Origin: Amycolatopsis anabasis
Lineage (GTDB): Bacteria > Actinomycetota > Actinomycetes > Mycobacteriales > Pseudonocardiaceae
Direction of reading: 5' to 3'
Assembly: GCF_009765355.1 (NCBI RefSeq)
Contig: NZ_VTHK01000004.1
Coordinates: 1-64,000 of the forward strand
Length of the DNA stretch: 64,000 nucleotides
A model generated the notes under the pieces. It ran no database searches. It had not been told where the DNA came from and worked only from the letters and a program-made list of their open reading frames with translations. Below, piece after piece: positions 35,417-43,859 of the stretch; the stretch's first letter is position 1; every line of letters begins with the position of its first letter. Made by a program: the position numbers and the translations under genes.

Positions 35417-36108
35417 TCGACTGCTCGGTGTGGTGGGCCACCCCGCTGCCCAACGAATCGAGGTACCTCGACCTGCTGGATCCGCTGGAGCGGGGGCGGC
35501 ATGAGGCGTACCGCAACGAAATCGACAAGCGCCGGTTCCTGACCGGCCGCACCCTGGCCAAGACGCTGGCCGCCGAGCGGCTCGGCCGGGTGCCCGGTTC
35601 GATCGAGTTCGACGCGACCTGCGCCGACTGCGGCAAACCGCACGGCCCGCCCCGGGTTCCGGGCGCCTCGCTGGCGCTGTCCATCTCGCATTCGGGCGAC
35701 CGCATCGGCGTCGCGCTGACCGACGGCATCCCGGTCGGGCTGGACGTGGAGACGGCCAACCGGCGCGCGGAGGACTCGCTGATCGAGTACGCCCTCAACG
35801 CCACCGAGTTCGCCGCGCTGAAGGACCTCCCGCAGGAGGAGCGCGCCCGCACGTTCTTCACGTACTGGACCCGCAAGGAAGCGCTGATGAAGGCGACCGG
35901 GCGGGGGCTGAAGATCCCGTTGCACAGCATCACCCTGTCCGGCCCCGGGGAGCCCGCCCGGCTGGTCGCCTCGGCGGACGGCGCCCTGGACCCCGCCCGG
36001 ACCCGGCTCGCCGACCTCGACCCCGGCGACGGCTACCGGGCCGCGGTCGCCGTCCTCGCCGAAGACGAGATCAAGGTCACCGAACACTGGTGGTCGCCGG
36101 AGTCGTGA
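35413..36108 (+). CDS. 4'-phosphopantetheinyl transferase, Sfp type
   Basis: A 231-residue Sfp/EntD-type enzyme that transfers phosphopantetheine from CoA to carrier-domain serines. Signature motifs: KRRFLTGRTLAKTLAA, LSISHSGDRIGVALTDG, the magnesium site GLDVETANR, and YWTRKEALMKATGRGLK with the catalytic KE..K. It is complete. The GTG start overlaps the symporter stop. The window offers likely substrates: the N- and C-terminal carriers of the Pks13-like synthase and the aryl carrier at 38398. The stop codon lies inside the 44-nt hairpin, so termination follows at once. Confidence 0.92.
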   Translation: MIDCSVWWATPLPNESRYLDLLDPLERGRHEAYRNEIDKRRFLTGRTLAKTLAAERLGRVPGSIEFDATCADCGKPHGPPRVPGASLALSISHSGDRIGVALTDGIPVGLDVETANRRAEDSLIEYALNATEFAALKDLPQEERARTFFTYWTRKEALMKATGRGLKIPLHSITLSGPGEPARLVASADGALDPARTRLADLDPGDGYRAAVAVLAEDEIKVTEHWWSPES

Positions 36109-36146
36109 GTGTTCCGGCCGGTTCTAACCGGTCCAAACACTCACGA
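36103..36146. terminator. 44-nt gene-end hairpin, copy B
   Basis: TCGTGAGTGTT (36103-36113) pairs with AACACTCACGA (36136-36146). The inner part pairs GGTT with AACC around CTA, with mismatches between. It includes the stop codon of the phosphopantetheinyl transferase and ends eight bases before the convergent monooxygenase stop. Exactly 44 bases, like the copies at 47139 and 52659. Confidence 0.7.
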
Positions 36147-36153
36147 CCCCGGG

Positions 36154-37335
36154 TCAGGCGTAGGGCTTGAGGGTGATGGCGTTGGCGGCTTTCAGCGCCA
36201 TCTTCTCGATCAGGCCGCCGGTGGGCAGGAGGTTCATCAGGCGGTAGTTGAGGTTGCGGATCGCCAGCCACGCACGGGAACCGGGCACGAACCACTTCCT
36301 GCCGTCGATCGCCTGCTGCTGGCAGGCCGCGACGTACGGCCGCATCTGCTCCTCGTACCGCGGGAAGGCCACCGCGTGGTCACCGGCGGCGGCGGCGAGT
36401 TCGCCCGCCAGCACGTACGCGCCGACCAGCGCGAGGCTGGTGCCCATGCCGGACAGCGGCGAGGCGCAGTACCCCGCGTCGCCGACCAGCGCGACCCGGC
36501 CGGTCGAGTAGTGGTCCAGGTGGATCTGGCTGACCGAGTCGAAGTAGAAGTCCGGCGCCTCCCGCAGGCCTTCGAGCAGCCGGGGGATCTCCCAGTCCTC
36601 CCCCGCGTAGGCCTCGGCGAGGATTTCCCGCTGCCGCGCGGTGTCGCGGCGGTCGTAGGCCAGTTCCCCGGCGGTGAAGTAGAACATCGCCTTCGCCTCG
36701 GCGTTCTCGCGCGCGCTGTACATGCCCGCGGTCTTGCCCGGGACGGTGCGGAACACGCCGGTGTGGTCGAGGCCGAGGTGGTTCTTCGTGGTGAACACCG
36801 AGACGTAGAGGCCGAGGTGGCGCAGGAACCTCGACTCCTCCCCGAAGACCAGTGACCGGACGTTCGAGTGCAGCCCGTCGGCGCCGAGCACCAGGTCGAA
36901 GACGCGCGGTTCGGCGTGCTCGAAGGTGACCCGGACCCCGTCCGCGCCCTGCTCGATACCGGTGATCGAGTCGCCGAACAGGTACTCGGCCTCCCCGGCG
37001 GTCCGCCGGTGCAGGATTTCGACCAGATCGCCGCGGAGGATCTCCAGCTCTCCGCTGAACGCGACCGAAGGCAGGCTGGTGATCTTCCGGCCACGCCCGT
37101 CGACGTAGGTCATCTCGCCCATGCCGGTCGCCCGCTCGCGCACCTCGTCGAGGATGCCCATCCGGGACAGGGCCTCGAGCGCGGCGCCGCGGAAGTCGAC
37201 CGCGTAGCCGCCGTCGCGCGGGGCGGGCGCGCGCTCGACCACGGTCGGGCGGAAACCGTAGTGGCGCAGCCAGTACGCCAGCGCCGGTCCGGCGACGCTC
37301 GCGCCGGAGATCAGGACTTCGCGGTTCTCGTTCAT
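36154..37335 (-). CDS. FAD-dependent monooxygenase (group A, PgaE/TetX-like)
   Basis: A 393-residue flavoprotein hydroxylase. The FAD Rossmann motif is ISGASVAGPALAYWL near residue 10. The DG motif is DLVLGADGLHSNVRSLVFG, and the second FAD motif is VALVGDAGYCASPLSGMGTSLALVGAYVLAGEL. It hydroxylates aromatic or polyketide-like compounds, or inactivates drugs; the substrate is unknown. Divergent from a TetR gene with 84 bases between starts that carry two GTCTNAGAC sites, so it is probably induced by its substrate. Ends against the hairpin of the phosphopantetheinyl transferase gene. Confidence 0.9.
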   Translation of the reverse strand: MNENREVLISGASVAGPALAYWLRHYGFRPTVVERAPAPRDGGYAVDFRGAALEALSRMGILDEVRERATGMGEMTYVDGRGRKITSLPSVAFSGELEILRGDLVEILHRRTAGEAEYLFGDSITGIEQGADGVRVTFEHAEPRVFDLVLGADGLHSNVRSLVFGEESRFLRHLGLYVSVFTTKNHLGLDHTGVFRTVPGKTAGMYSARENAEAKAMFYFTAGELAYDRRDTARQREILAEAYAGEDWEIPRLLEGLREAPDFYFDSVSQIHLDHYSTGRVALVGDAGYCASPLSGMGTSLALVGAYVLAGELAAAAGDHAVAFPRYEEQMRPYVAACQQQAIDGRKWFVPGSRAWLAIRNLNYRLMNLLPTGGLIEKMALKAANAITLKPYA

Positions 37336-37353
37336 GCTCTCGACTGTAGAATC

Positions 37354-37388
37354 GTCTTAGACACTTGTGCAAGAGGTTTGTCTGAGAC
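37354..37388. promoter_or_regulatory. Two GTCTNAGAC operator sites
   Basis: GTCTTAGAC (37354-37362) and GTCTGAGAC (37380-37388) are each a 9-base palindrome, with their starts 26 bases apart. The palindrome CTTGTGCAAG lies between them. They fill the gap between the divergent monooxygenase and TetR genes, as expected for an autoregulating TetR repressor binding as two dimers. Confidence 0.6.
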
Positions 37389-37419
37389 ATTCTTACCAAC
37401 CTCGGCTAAGCTGAGCGGC

Positions 37420-38007
37420 ATGGGAAATCGAGAGGCGCTGCTCTCCGGCGCCAAGCGCTGCCTGGCGGAGAAGGGGTACGCGCGCACGACCGCACGCGAC
37501 ATCGCGACGGCCGCGGGCACCAGCCTGGCGGCGATCGGCTATCACTTCCGGACCACGGAAGCCCTGCTCAACGCGGCCCTGTTCGAAGCCGTGGAGGAAC
37601 TCGGGGCCGAGATCCAGCGGGCCCTGGAAGCCGACCTCGGTCCCGGCGCGACACCGCTGGACCGGTTCGAAGCGGTCTGGACGCGGCTGATCGCCTCGTT
37701 CACCGAGCACCGCGCGCTCTGGGCGACCCAGCTGGAGCTGGTCACCCAGGTCGCTCACGTGCCGGAGATCCGGGAGCTGCTCACCCGGGGACTGCGCGAG
37801 GCACGCACCGGGCTCGCCGAACTCATCCAGCGGCTCGACCCGGTGGCCGACGAGGCGGAAGCGAACCGGATCGGCTCGCTCTACCAGGCACTGCTCAGCG
37901 GCGTCCTGGTCCAGTGGCTCGTCGATCCGGAGAGCGCCCCCTCCGGCGCCGACCTCGCCCAAGCCCTGCGCGCGGTCGCCGCGAACCTGACCTCGCCCGA
38001 CGCCTGA
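37420..38007 (+). CDS. TetR-family transcriptional regulator
   Basis: A 195-residue regulator with the helix-turn-helix LSGAKRCLAEKGYARTTARDIATAAGTSLAAIGYHFRTTEALLNAAL. The C-terminal part (LIASFTEHRALWATQLELVTQV...) is a standard TetR ligand domain. ATG 37420. Divergent from the FAD monooxygenase and almost certainly its repressor, acting at the two GTCTNAGAC sites between them. The ligand is probably the monooxygenase substrate. A 390-base repeat-rich stretch follows the stop. Confidence 0.9.
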   Translation: MGNREALLSGAKRCLAEKGYARTTARDIATAAGTSLAAIGYHFRTTEALLNAALFEAVEELGAEIQRALEADLGPGATPLDRFEAVWTRLIASFTEHRALWATQLELVTQVAHVPEIRELLTRGLREARTGLAELIQRLDPVADEAEANRIGSLYQALLSGVLVQWLVDPESAPSGADLAQALRAVAANLTSPDA

Positions 38008-38052
38008 ACCCGTCTCGGGCCGGGGGAACGGCCTTCGGTGCGTCCCGCCGCC

Positions 38053-38115
38053 GCGAGTTGCACACTCAGACACGCGAGTTACACGTTCGGGCACGCGATT
38101 TGCACACTCGGGCAC
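38053..38115 (+). repeat. 21-nt tandem repeat, three units
   Basis: Three contiguous 21-base units start at 38053, 38074 and 38095, each of the form GCGAnTTrCACrnTCnGrCAC. They are part of a 390-base gene-free stretch (38008-38397) that is built almost wholly from different short repeats. Confidence 0.75.
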
Positions 38116-38125
38116 GTTCGCCTAC

Positions 38126-38185
38126 CGAAACGGGGAACTCGGTAGCTCGAAATGAGGGACTCGCACGTCCGAAACGGGGAACTCG
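38126..38185 (+). repeat. 22-nt tandem repeat, 2.7 units
   Basis: CGAAACGGGGAACTCG starts at 38126 and 38170, and a variant CGAAATGAGGGACTCG at 38148, giving a 22-base period. It follows the 21-nt array with only ten bases between. Confidence 0.7.
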
Positions 38186-38187
38186 CG

Positions 38188-38269
38188 CCCAATGCCGCCT
38201 TCAGTGCCGGTACCGCGAGGACACCAATGCGGCATTGGGGACGTTGAAGGTGCCCAACGCCGCATTGGG
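38188..38269. repeat. CCAATGC-G-GCATTGG palindrome cluster
   Basis: CCAATGC-G-GCATTGG at 38224-38238 is a perfect palindrome with a central base. CCCAACGCCGCATTGGG at 38253-38269 is the same with one mismatch. CCCAATGCCGCC at 38188-38199 is a half site. Two adjacent palindromes could form a larger hairpin. Confidence 0.65.
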
Positions 38270-38302
38270 TACTTCCCGGCCCCCGCGATTTCGCCGTGCG
38301 CC

Positions 38303-38385
38303 GATAGGAAGGGACCTTTGCTCACGTCTAACCGGAGTAAAGGTCCCTCGCTCCCGATCTACCGGAGTAAAGGTCCCTTCCTGCC
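38303..38385 (+). repeat. 83-nt element with inverted-repeat ends, copy 1
   Basis: Same length as, and 71/83 identical without gaps to, the reverse complement of 59788-59870. The ends AGGAAGGGACCTTT (38306-38319) and AAAGGTCCCTTCCT (38369-38382) are perfect inverted repeats. An internal 30-base unit beginning ACCGGAGTAAAGGTCCCT occurs at 38331 and 38361. It ends 12 bases before the stop of the aryl carrier gene. Confidence 0.8.
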
Positions 38386-38397
38386 GGTTTCCCCGGG

Positions 38398-38625
38398 CTA
38401 GAGGCGCAGGGTGCGCAGCCAGGCGGTGAGGGTGGGGGTTTCGGCCAGGTCGACGAAACCGATCCCGGCGCCCGCGGTGCGCCAGCGTTCCACCAGCGAC
38501 ATGATCCGGATCGAGTCCAGCCCGGCGTCCACCAGGTCCTCGTCGAAGTCCAGTTCGTCCACCTCGACGTCGAGCAGGTCGGCGACCTCGGCGAGCACCC
38601 GGTCCCGGGTCAGTTCCGCGGACAT
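38398..38625 (-). CDS. Stand-alone aryl carrier protein (EntB C-terminal domain equivalent)
   Basis: A 75-residue carrier protein. AGLDSIRIMSLVERWR holds the phosphopantetheine Ser, and the acidic helix VADLLDVEVDELDFDEDLVDAGLDS is typical of aryl carriers that receive 2,3-dihydroxybenzoate. In EntB and DhbB this domain is fused behind the isochorismatase; here it is a separate gene. ATG 38625 has GGAGAGGAG nine bases upstream and overlaps the isochorismatase end by 16 bases in a different frame. It ends the iron-regulated operon. It would be loaded by the adjacent AMP ligase and needs an Sfp-type transferase. Confidence 0.88.
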   Translation of the reverse strand: MSAELTRDRVLAEVADLLDVEVDELDFDEDLVDAGLDSIRIMSLVERWRTAGAGIGFVDLAETPTLTAWLRTLRL

Positions 38626-39281
38626 ACGCTCGCACTCCTCTCCAGCGCGGCCAGCACGCCGCCGGTCGGCGCCACCACCGCACACCGCAACGCCGCGTAG
38701 CGCAGGGCCATCCGGTGGTCCTCCAGGGAAAAGTCGGCGACCGCGTCGGCCACCAGGAACGCCTCCACGTCCTGCATGAACGCCTCGGCCGCGGTCATCA
38801 GGCAGCCCATGTGCGCGTAGATCCCGGTGATCAGCAGCTGATCGCGGCCCCAGTCCCGCAGCATCCCCCGCAACTCGGTCCGCTGGAACGCGCTGTACCG
38901 CCACTTCGTCAGCCGCACGTCCCCGTCGGCCGGGGCGAGTTCGCCGATGATCGGCTCGTCCTCCGGCGCCGCGCGCAGCCCCGGCCCCCAGAAGTCGCTC
39001 AGCAGCCTCCGGTCCTCGGGCGACTGATCGCCCGGCTGCGCGGAATACACCACCGGAATCCCCAGCGCGTGCGCGCGCTCGGCCAGCAGCGCGATGTTCG
39101 GGACCACAGTGGACAGTGGTTCCGCGTCCCGCTGGTAGGGCGCCACGAAGTACCGCTGCATATCGTGCACGAGCAGCACGGCCCGCTCCGGAGCCGGGGA
39201 CCAGGTCACCCGGCTGGCCGGCAGTTCGTCCTCGCCCGGCACCCGGTACGGCGCTATCGCCGGAATCGCCATGACTGTCAT
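38610..39281 (-). CDS. dhbB: Isochorismatase (2,3-dihydro-2,3-dihydroxybenzoate synthase)
   Basis: A 223-residue hydrolase that splits isochorismate into pyruvate and 2,3-dihydro-2,3-dihydroxybenzoate. [20 protein letters not shown] contains the catalytic Asp; [60 protein letters not shown] matches EntB. It stops after the isochorismatase fold, without the carrier domain of EntB, which follows as its own gene. The ATG overlaps the AMP ligase stop (ATGA). Step two of dihydroxybenzoate synthesis in this operon. Confidence 0.92.
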   Translation of the reverse strand: MTVMAIPAIAPYRVPGEDELPASRVTWSPAPERAVLLVHDMQRYFVAPYQRDAEPLSTVVPNIALLAERAHALGIPVVYSAQPGDQSPEDRRLLSDFWGPGLRAAPEDEPIIGELAPADGDVRLTKWRYSAFQRTELRGMLRDWGRDQLLITGIYAHMGCLMTAAEAFMQDVEAFLVADAVADFSLEDHRMALRYAALRCAVVAPTGGVLAALERSASVCPRN

Positions 39282-40900
39282 GCCCCCGTTCGCTTCGCCA
39301 AACGTTCCGCGAGCACGCGCGAAATCTCCGCGCGCAGCTCCGCTTTGCTGACCTTTCCCACCCCGGTCATCGGGAATTCCGCCACCACTTCGACCCGGTC
39401 CGGCAGCTTGTACCCGGCCAGTCCGCGATCGCGCAGAAAAGCCTTGAGCTGACTGACCTTCGGCGGCGTGCCCCGCGGGATCACGAACGCGCAGGTGCGC
39501 TCGCCGAGGAACTCGTCGGGCATCGACACCACCGCGACGTCGTGCACCGATTCGTGCGCGAGCAGGTGGTTCTCCACCTCCTCGGCGGCGATCTTCTCGC
39601 CACCGCGGTTGATCTGGTCCTTCGCCCGCCCCTCGACCACCAGGTACCCCGCGGGCGTCCGCCGCACCAGGTCCCCGGTCCGGTAGAAACCGTCGGCGGT
39701 GAACGCGTGCGCGTTGTGCTCGGCGGCCCGGTAGTAACCGCGGATCGTGTACGGCCCCCGGGTCAGCAGGTGCCCGGTCGCCCCGGGCGGGACGTCCCGG
39801 TCGGCGTCGTCGACGATCCGCAGTTCGTCGTCCGGCGAGATCGGCCGCCCCTGCGTGCCGGTCACGATCTCCTCGGGATCGTCGAGGCGGGTGTAGTTGA
39901 CCAGCCCCTCGGCCATCCCGAAGACCTGCTGCAACCGGCAGCCCAGTTCCGGCCGGACCCGCCGCGCGGCCTGCTCGCTGAACTTCGCGCCACCCACCTG
40001 CAGGACGTCCAAAGAGGACAGATCGGCCGTGGTCCGCTTCGCCGCGTCCAGCCAGGCCAGCGCCAGCGGCGGCACCACCGCGGTGATCGTCACGCGCTCG
40101 GCCTCGATGAGCCGGAACGCCACGTCCGGGGCCGGAGTCGGGGCCGGCACCACGGTTCCCCCGGCGTACAGCACGCCGAGCGTGCCTGGCGAGCTGAGCG
40201 GGAAGTTGTGCGCGGCGGGCAGCGCGACCAGGTAGACGCTGCGCTCGTCCAGTCCGCAGATCTCCGCGCTGGCGCGCACGCTGTAGAGGTAGTCGTCGTG
40301 CGTGCGCGGGATGAGCTTCGGCACCCCGGTGCTGCCTCCGGAAAGCTGGAGGAACGCGAGATCGCTCGCCACCGGACCGGCGATCTCCCCGGCCGGTTCC
40401 CGCCGCAGCGAGTCGAACGGCGTGAACGCGCCGGGATCCCCGACCACGAAGACGTGGCGCACGGTGACCTGTCCGGCGATCGTGCGGTAATCGAATCCGT
40501 CGTGCCGGTCGGCGATCACGTATGCCGCGGCCTCGGTGAACTCGCAGAAGTACCGGATCTCCGCCGCGCGGTGCGCGGGCAGCGCGAACACCGGCAGCGC
40601 GCCGATCTTGAACAACCCGAAGACGATCTCGAAGAATTCCGCGATGTTCGGCAGCTGCACGACGACCCGGTCGCCGTGGCCGACGCCGCGTTCGCGCAAT
40701 CCGGCGGCCACCCGGTTCGCCCGCTCGTCGAGTTCGGCGTAGGTCCAGCGCCGGTCACCGTCCACAATGGCCACATGCGAAGCGTGTGACCGTGCCCGCG
40801 CGGCGAGCATGTCCCCGAAGGTTTCCCCGGTCCAGTATCCGAGTTCGCGATAGCGCGCGGCGAACTCCTCCGGCCACGCCGGAGCCCCAGTGTCGGACAC
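39278..40900 (-). CDS. dhbE: 2,3-dihydroxybenzoate-AMP ligase
   Basis: A 540-residue adenylating enzyme of the EntE/DhbE type. [27 protein letters not shown] is its diagnostic P-loop region (SGGSTG instead of the usual SGTTG). [33 protein letters not shown] with the aryl pocket, [37 protein letters not shown] and the C-terminal GKVSKAEL follow. It activates 2,3-dihydroxybenzoate and loads the aryl carrier at 38398. GTG start one base after the isochorismate synthase stop. A salicylate substrate (MbtA-like) is less likely given the full dihydroxybenzoate set. Confidence 0.93.
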   Translation of the reverse strand: MSDTGAPAWPEEFAARYRELGYWTGETFGDMLAARARSHASHVAIVDGDRRWTYAELDERANRVAAGLRERGVGHGDRVVVQLPNIAEFFEIVFGLFKIGALPVFALPAHRAAEIRYFCEFTEAAAYVIADRHDGFDYRTIAGQVTVRHVFVVGDPGAFTPFDSLRREPAGEIAGPVASDLAFLQLSGGSTGVPKLIPRTHDDYLYSVRASAEICGLDERSVYLVALPAAHNFPLSSPGTLGVLYAGGTVVPAPTPAPDVAFRLIEAERVTITAVVPPLALAWLDAAKRTTADLSSLDVLQVGGAKFSEQAARRVRPELGCRLQQVFGMAEGLVNYTRLDDPEEIVTGTQGRPISPDDELRIVDDADRDVPPGATGHLLTRGPYTIRGYYRAAEHNAHAFTADGFYRTGDLVRRTPAGYLVVEGRAKDQINRGGEKIAAEEVENHLLAHESVHDVAVVSMPDEFLGERTCAFVIPRGTPPKVSQLKAFLRDRGLAGYKLPDRVEVVAEFPMTGVGKVSKAELRAEISRVLAERLAKRTGA

Positions 40901-40901
40901 G

Positions 40902-42062
40902 TCAGTCCTCCAGCTCCAGGCCCATGGCGCCCAGCAGCGTCCGGAACTTGGCGGTGGTCTCGGCGACCTCGGACCACGGATCGGACGCGGGCATGATCCC
41001 GCCGCCGGCGTAGAGCCGCATCGCCTGCTCGGCCACCTCGGCGCAGCGGATGGAGACCACCCACTCCCCGTCGCCCGCGGCGTCCACCCAGCCGACCGTT
41101 CCCGCGTAGTAGCCGCGGTCGAACGGCTCCAGCTCGCCGACCAGTTCCCGCGCGGTCCCGGTCGGCGAACCGCAGATCGCCGGGGTCGGGTGCAGCGCGG
41201 CGGCCAGGCGCAGCGCGGTCACGTCCCGGTCGATCAGCTCACCGGTGACGGTCGTGCGCAGGTGCCACACGGCGGGCGTGCACACCAGCGACGGCCCGGC
41301 GGGCACGTCCAGTTTCCGGCAGAACGGGCGCAGGGTCTCCACCAGCGCTTCGATCAGCACCGCGTGCTCGGCCTGGTCCTTGCGCGAAGCTTCGAGCGCG
41401 CGGCCGTTCTCCTTGTCCCGCACCGGATCCGCGGATCGCGGTGCGGATCCGGCGTGCGGGTGCGACACCACCCGGTCACCGCGTCGGGAAAGCAGCAGCT
41501 CCGGGCTGGCGCCCATCAGCGTCCGCCCGCCGGGCAACGCGGCCGCGAACGTGTAGCCGTGCGGGTTTTCCCGCAGCAGGTTGTGCAGGATCGCTTGGGC
41601 GGCAACGTCTTCGGCGAACTCCAGATCCAGCGCGCGGGCGAGGACGACCTTGCGCATGCGCCGCTGCTCCAGCGCGGTCACCGCATGGGCCACCGCGTCC
41701 GCGTGCTTGCCCGGATCCGGCACCGGGACCACCCCGATCGGCGCGGGAATGTCCGCAGTGGACAGTGCGGCGGCCTCGGGATGCGCGGGACCGGCGATGT
41801 GCAGCGACTCCGGCACGACCACGTGCCCGGGTTTCCCGGTGGTGTCGAACGGCAGCGCGCCGACCGCGAACGGGGTCGCCGATTCGGCCAGGACTGCCGA
41901 CACCCGCTCGCTCAGCCGGACCGCGTCGACGTCGGTGAACGTCTGCGCCGCCCCGGAGCCGAGGATCGTGCGCTGCTCGGTCGCGAGGAAGAAATCACCC
42001 GGGACGTACTGGCTCAGCAGCCGCGCCGGGACGAACGGCCTCACGTCGTCTGTCACGGTCAC
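40902..42062 (-). CDS. dhbC: Isochorismate synthase
   Basis: A 386-residue chorismate-utilising enzyme of the EntC/DhbC type that converts chorismate to isochorismate. [54 protein letters not shown] (the usual GT is changed to SAPRS), [11 protein letters not shown], and [27 protein letters not shown] are the conserved blocks. It is a normal length for the family. It starts the dihydroxybenzoate pathway. It begins 46 bases after the dehydrogenase stop and ends one base before the AMP ligase start. Confidence 0.92.
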   Translation of the reverse strand: MTVTDDVRPFVPARLLSQYVPGDFFLATEQRTILGSGAAQTFTDVDAVRLSERVSAVLAESATPFAVGALPFDTTGKPGHVVVPESLHIAGPAHPEAAALSTADIPAPIGVVPVPDPGKHADAVAHAVTALEQRRMRKVVLARALDLEFAEDVAAQAILHNLLRENPHGYTFAAALPGGRTLMGASPELLLSRRGDRVVSHPHAGSAPRSADPVRDKENGRALEASRKDQAEHAVLIEALVETLRPFCRKLDVPAGPSLVCTPAVWHLRTTVTGELIDRDVTALRLAAALHPTPAICGSPTGTARELVGELEPFDRGYYAGTVGWVDAAGDGEWVVSIRCAEVAEQAMRLYAGGGIMPASDPWSEVAETTAKFRTLLGAMGLELED

Positions 42063-42108
42063 CGCACCTCAGCTCTCCCGCGGGTTGCCCGCGTAACTAG
42101 TTCCATTG

Positions 42109-42837
42109 TCAACCGCGCAGGGTCGCCCCGCCGTCGACATAAAGGTCGTGCATGGTGATATGCCTCGCTTTGTCCGAGGCGAGGAAGACCACCGCGTCCG
42201 CGATGTCCTCCGGTTCGGCCAGCCTGCCCAGCGGGATCCCGGCCTTGAACGCTTCCGGTGACCCGCTGATCACCGAGCGTCCCGAATCGCCGTCCGGCCA
42301 GAGTGCGCGCTGCATCGGGGTGTCCGTCGACCCCGGCGCGACCACATTGCACCGGATCCCGTACCGGGCGAGTTCGAGCCCGAGCGATTTGGTGAACATC
42401 GTCGCGGCGGCCTTCGACGCGGCGTAGGCGGCCATGTCCATTCGCGGCACCCCGGCCGCGTTCGAACTGACCGTGACGATCGTCCCGGTGCGGCGCGGGA
42501 TCATCCGGCGCGCGACCGCCCGGCTGACGGTGAAGACCCCGGTCGTGTTGACCGCGAACAACGCGTGCCAGTCCGCGTCCGAGGTGTCGGTCACCGCGCC
42601 GACGCGCAGCACCCCGGCCACATTGGCCAGCACGTCGATCGGGCCCAGTTCGTCTTCGACCCGCGCCACGACCCGGTCCACCTCGGCCGGATCGCTGACG
42701 TCCAGCCGGTAGCCGCGCACCCCGTCCGCGGTGACCTCGCGCAGGTCGGCGCCCGCCACCGGGACCCCGGTCGCGGCGAACGCCCGGGCCACCGCGGCCC
42801 CGATGCCCTGGGCCGCGCCGGTGACCAGAGCTGTCAT
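42109..42837 (-). CDS. dhbA: 2,3-dihydro-2,3-dihydroxybenzoate dehydrogenase
   Basis: A 242-residue SDR that oxidises 2,3-dihydro-2,3-dihydroxybenzoate to 2,3-dihydroxybenzoate with NAD+. [12 protein letters not shown] binds the cofactor, the acidic DLREV selects [27 protein letters not shown] holds Ser, Tyr and Lys, and [18 protein letters not shown] is typical of EntA/DhbA. ATG start 34 bases after the binding-protein stop, so it belongs to the same iron-regulated transcript. Confidence 0.9.
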   Translation of the reverse strand: MTALVTGAAQGIGAAVARAFAATGVPVAGADLREVTADGVRGYRLDVSDPAEVDRVVARVEDELGPIDVLANVAGVLRVGAVTDTSDADWHALFAVNTTGVFTVSRAVARRMIPRRTGTIVTVSSNAAGVPRMDMAAYAASKAAATMFTKSLGLELARYGIRCNVVAPGSTDTPMQRALWPDGDSGRSVISGSPEAFKAGIPLGRLAEPEDIADAVVFLASDKARHITMHDLYVDGGATLRG

Positions 42838-42871
42838 TTCGCCGCCTCCGCGGGAGAAAGTACGTCGGCGG

Positions 42872-43834
42872 TCACGTCGCCAACGCCTTGCGCACGTCGT
42901 CCAGCACCCCGTTCGCGGCGATCGGGCCGCCGCGCGAGGTCCACTTGCTCCCGTCCACCTCGACCACGTGGTTCTGCTTCACCGCGGTCAGCGCCTGGTA
43001 CTGCGGCAGCGTTTTGGCCTGCTCGAACGCCTGCCGGTCCGGCCCGGACAGCGAGCCGACGAACACCCAGTCGGCGTCGATCTTGGCGAGCTGTTCGATG
43101 CTCAGCGTGGTGCTGCCGCCCTGGCCGGTCACCTGCTGCTGCGCCTCGGGCCGGTCCAGGCCGAGCCCGGCGACGACCAGGCTCGCGAAGCGGTCCTTCT
43201 CCACCGGCCCGGGCCCCTTGGCGTTCCACCGCACGATGCTCACCGTGTCCCCGGTGTTCTGGCCGAGCGATCCCTTGATCTGGGCGACTTTCGCGTCGTA
43301 CGCGCCGAGGATCTCGCGCGCCTTGTCCTGCTTCCCGACCGCCTCGGCGATCCGGTTGAAGGAGACCTTCCAGTCCTGTTCCTTCGCGGTCGCGGTGACC
43401 ACCACCGGCGCCCCCTTGCCGCGCAGGCCGTCCACGACCTTCTCGTCGGACAGGCCGCTGACCAGGACCAGGTCCGCCTTGCCGTCCACGATGAGTTTGG
43501 TGATCGCGTCCGCGTCGGGCTTGGTCAGCTCGCCGACGGTCGGGACGCCCTTCGCCTGCTCGGCGAGGTAGCTCGGCGGGCCGTCCTGGCCCCGGCCCTT
43601 GAGCGTGCCGACGACCGGCACGCCGAGCGCGAGCGCCGCGTCGATGTCGTTCTCCCCCAGGGCGAGCACGCCTTTCGGGGTGGCCGGAACGGCGACCTGG
43701 ACCCCGTTGGCGTCGGTCACCTGCCAGGTCGCGCCTGGTTCGTTCGCTCCGGAACCACCGCATCCGGCGAGCGATCCGAGGAGAACGAAAGCGGTGAGGG
43801 CGACGGCGGCAGGGCGAAGTCTTCTGACTGACAC
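42872..43834 (-). CDS. Iron-siderophore ABC transporter substrate-binding lipoprotein (FecB/FepB-like)
   Basis: A 320-residue lipoprotein. The signal peptide ends in LLGSLAGC with Cys25 as the lipidated residue. The mature part is a periplasmic-binding-protein type III fold ([74 protein letters not shown]). It captures the ferric siderophore outside the membrane and passes it to the permeases encoded divergently. The GTG start is seven bases from the iron box. First gene of the minus-strand siderophore operon. A cognate ATPase is not in this window. Confidence 0.9.
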   Translation of the reverse strand: MSVRRLRPAAVALTAFVLLGSLAGCGGSGANEPGATWQVTDANGVQVAVPATPKGVLALGENDIDAALALGVPVVGTLKGRGQDGPPSYLAEQAKGVPTVGELTKPDADAITKLIVDGKADLVLVSGLSDEKVVDGLRGKGAPVVVTATAKEQDWKVSFNRIAEAVGKQDKAREILGAYDAKVAQIKGSLGQNTGDTVSIVRWNAKGPGPVEKDRFASLVVAGLGLDRPEAQQQVTGQGGSTTLSIEQLAKIDADWVFVGSLSGPDRQAFEQAKTLPQYQALTAVKQNHVVEVDGSKWTSRGGPIAANGVLDDVRKALAT

Positions 43835-43840
43835 AGGCAG

Positions 43841-43859
43841 TTAGGTTAGCCTGCCCTCA
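43841..43859. promoter_or_regulatory. Iron box (DmdR/IdeR-type operator)
   Basis: TTAGGTTAGCCTGCCCTCA matches the actinobacterial iron-box consensus TTAGGTTAGGCTAACCTAA at 15 of 19 positions, with a perfect left half. It fills the 24-base gap between the binding-protein gene and the permease gene, so an iron-loaded DmdR/IdeR repressor would silence both divergent operons. Confidence 0.8.

Noticed and set aside
38053..38185. CRISPR-like array
   Set aside because: Units of 21 and 22 bases are contiguous without spacers, and there are no cas genes. They are plain tandem repeats.
38303..38385. IS element end or transposase remnant
   Set aside because: No coding remnant of a transposase occurs near either 83-nt copy, so I report it only as a short element.
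38610..38625. Frameshift that breaks a fused EntB
   Set aside because: The carrier gene has its own ATG and a good ribosome site, and both proteins end and begin at natural domain borders. A true split is more likely than an error.
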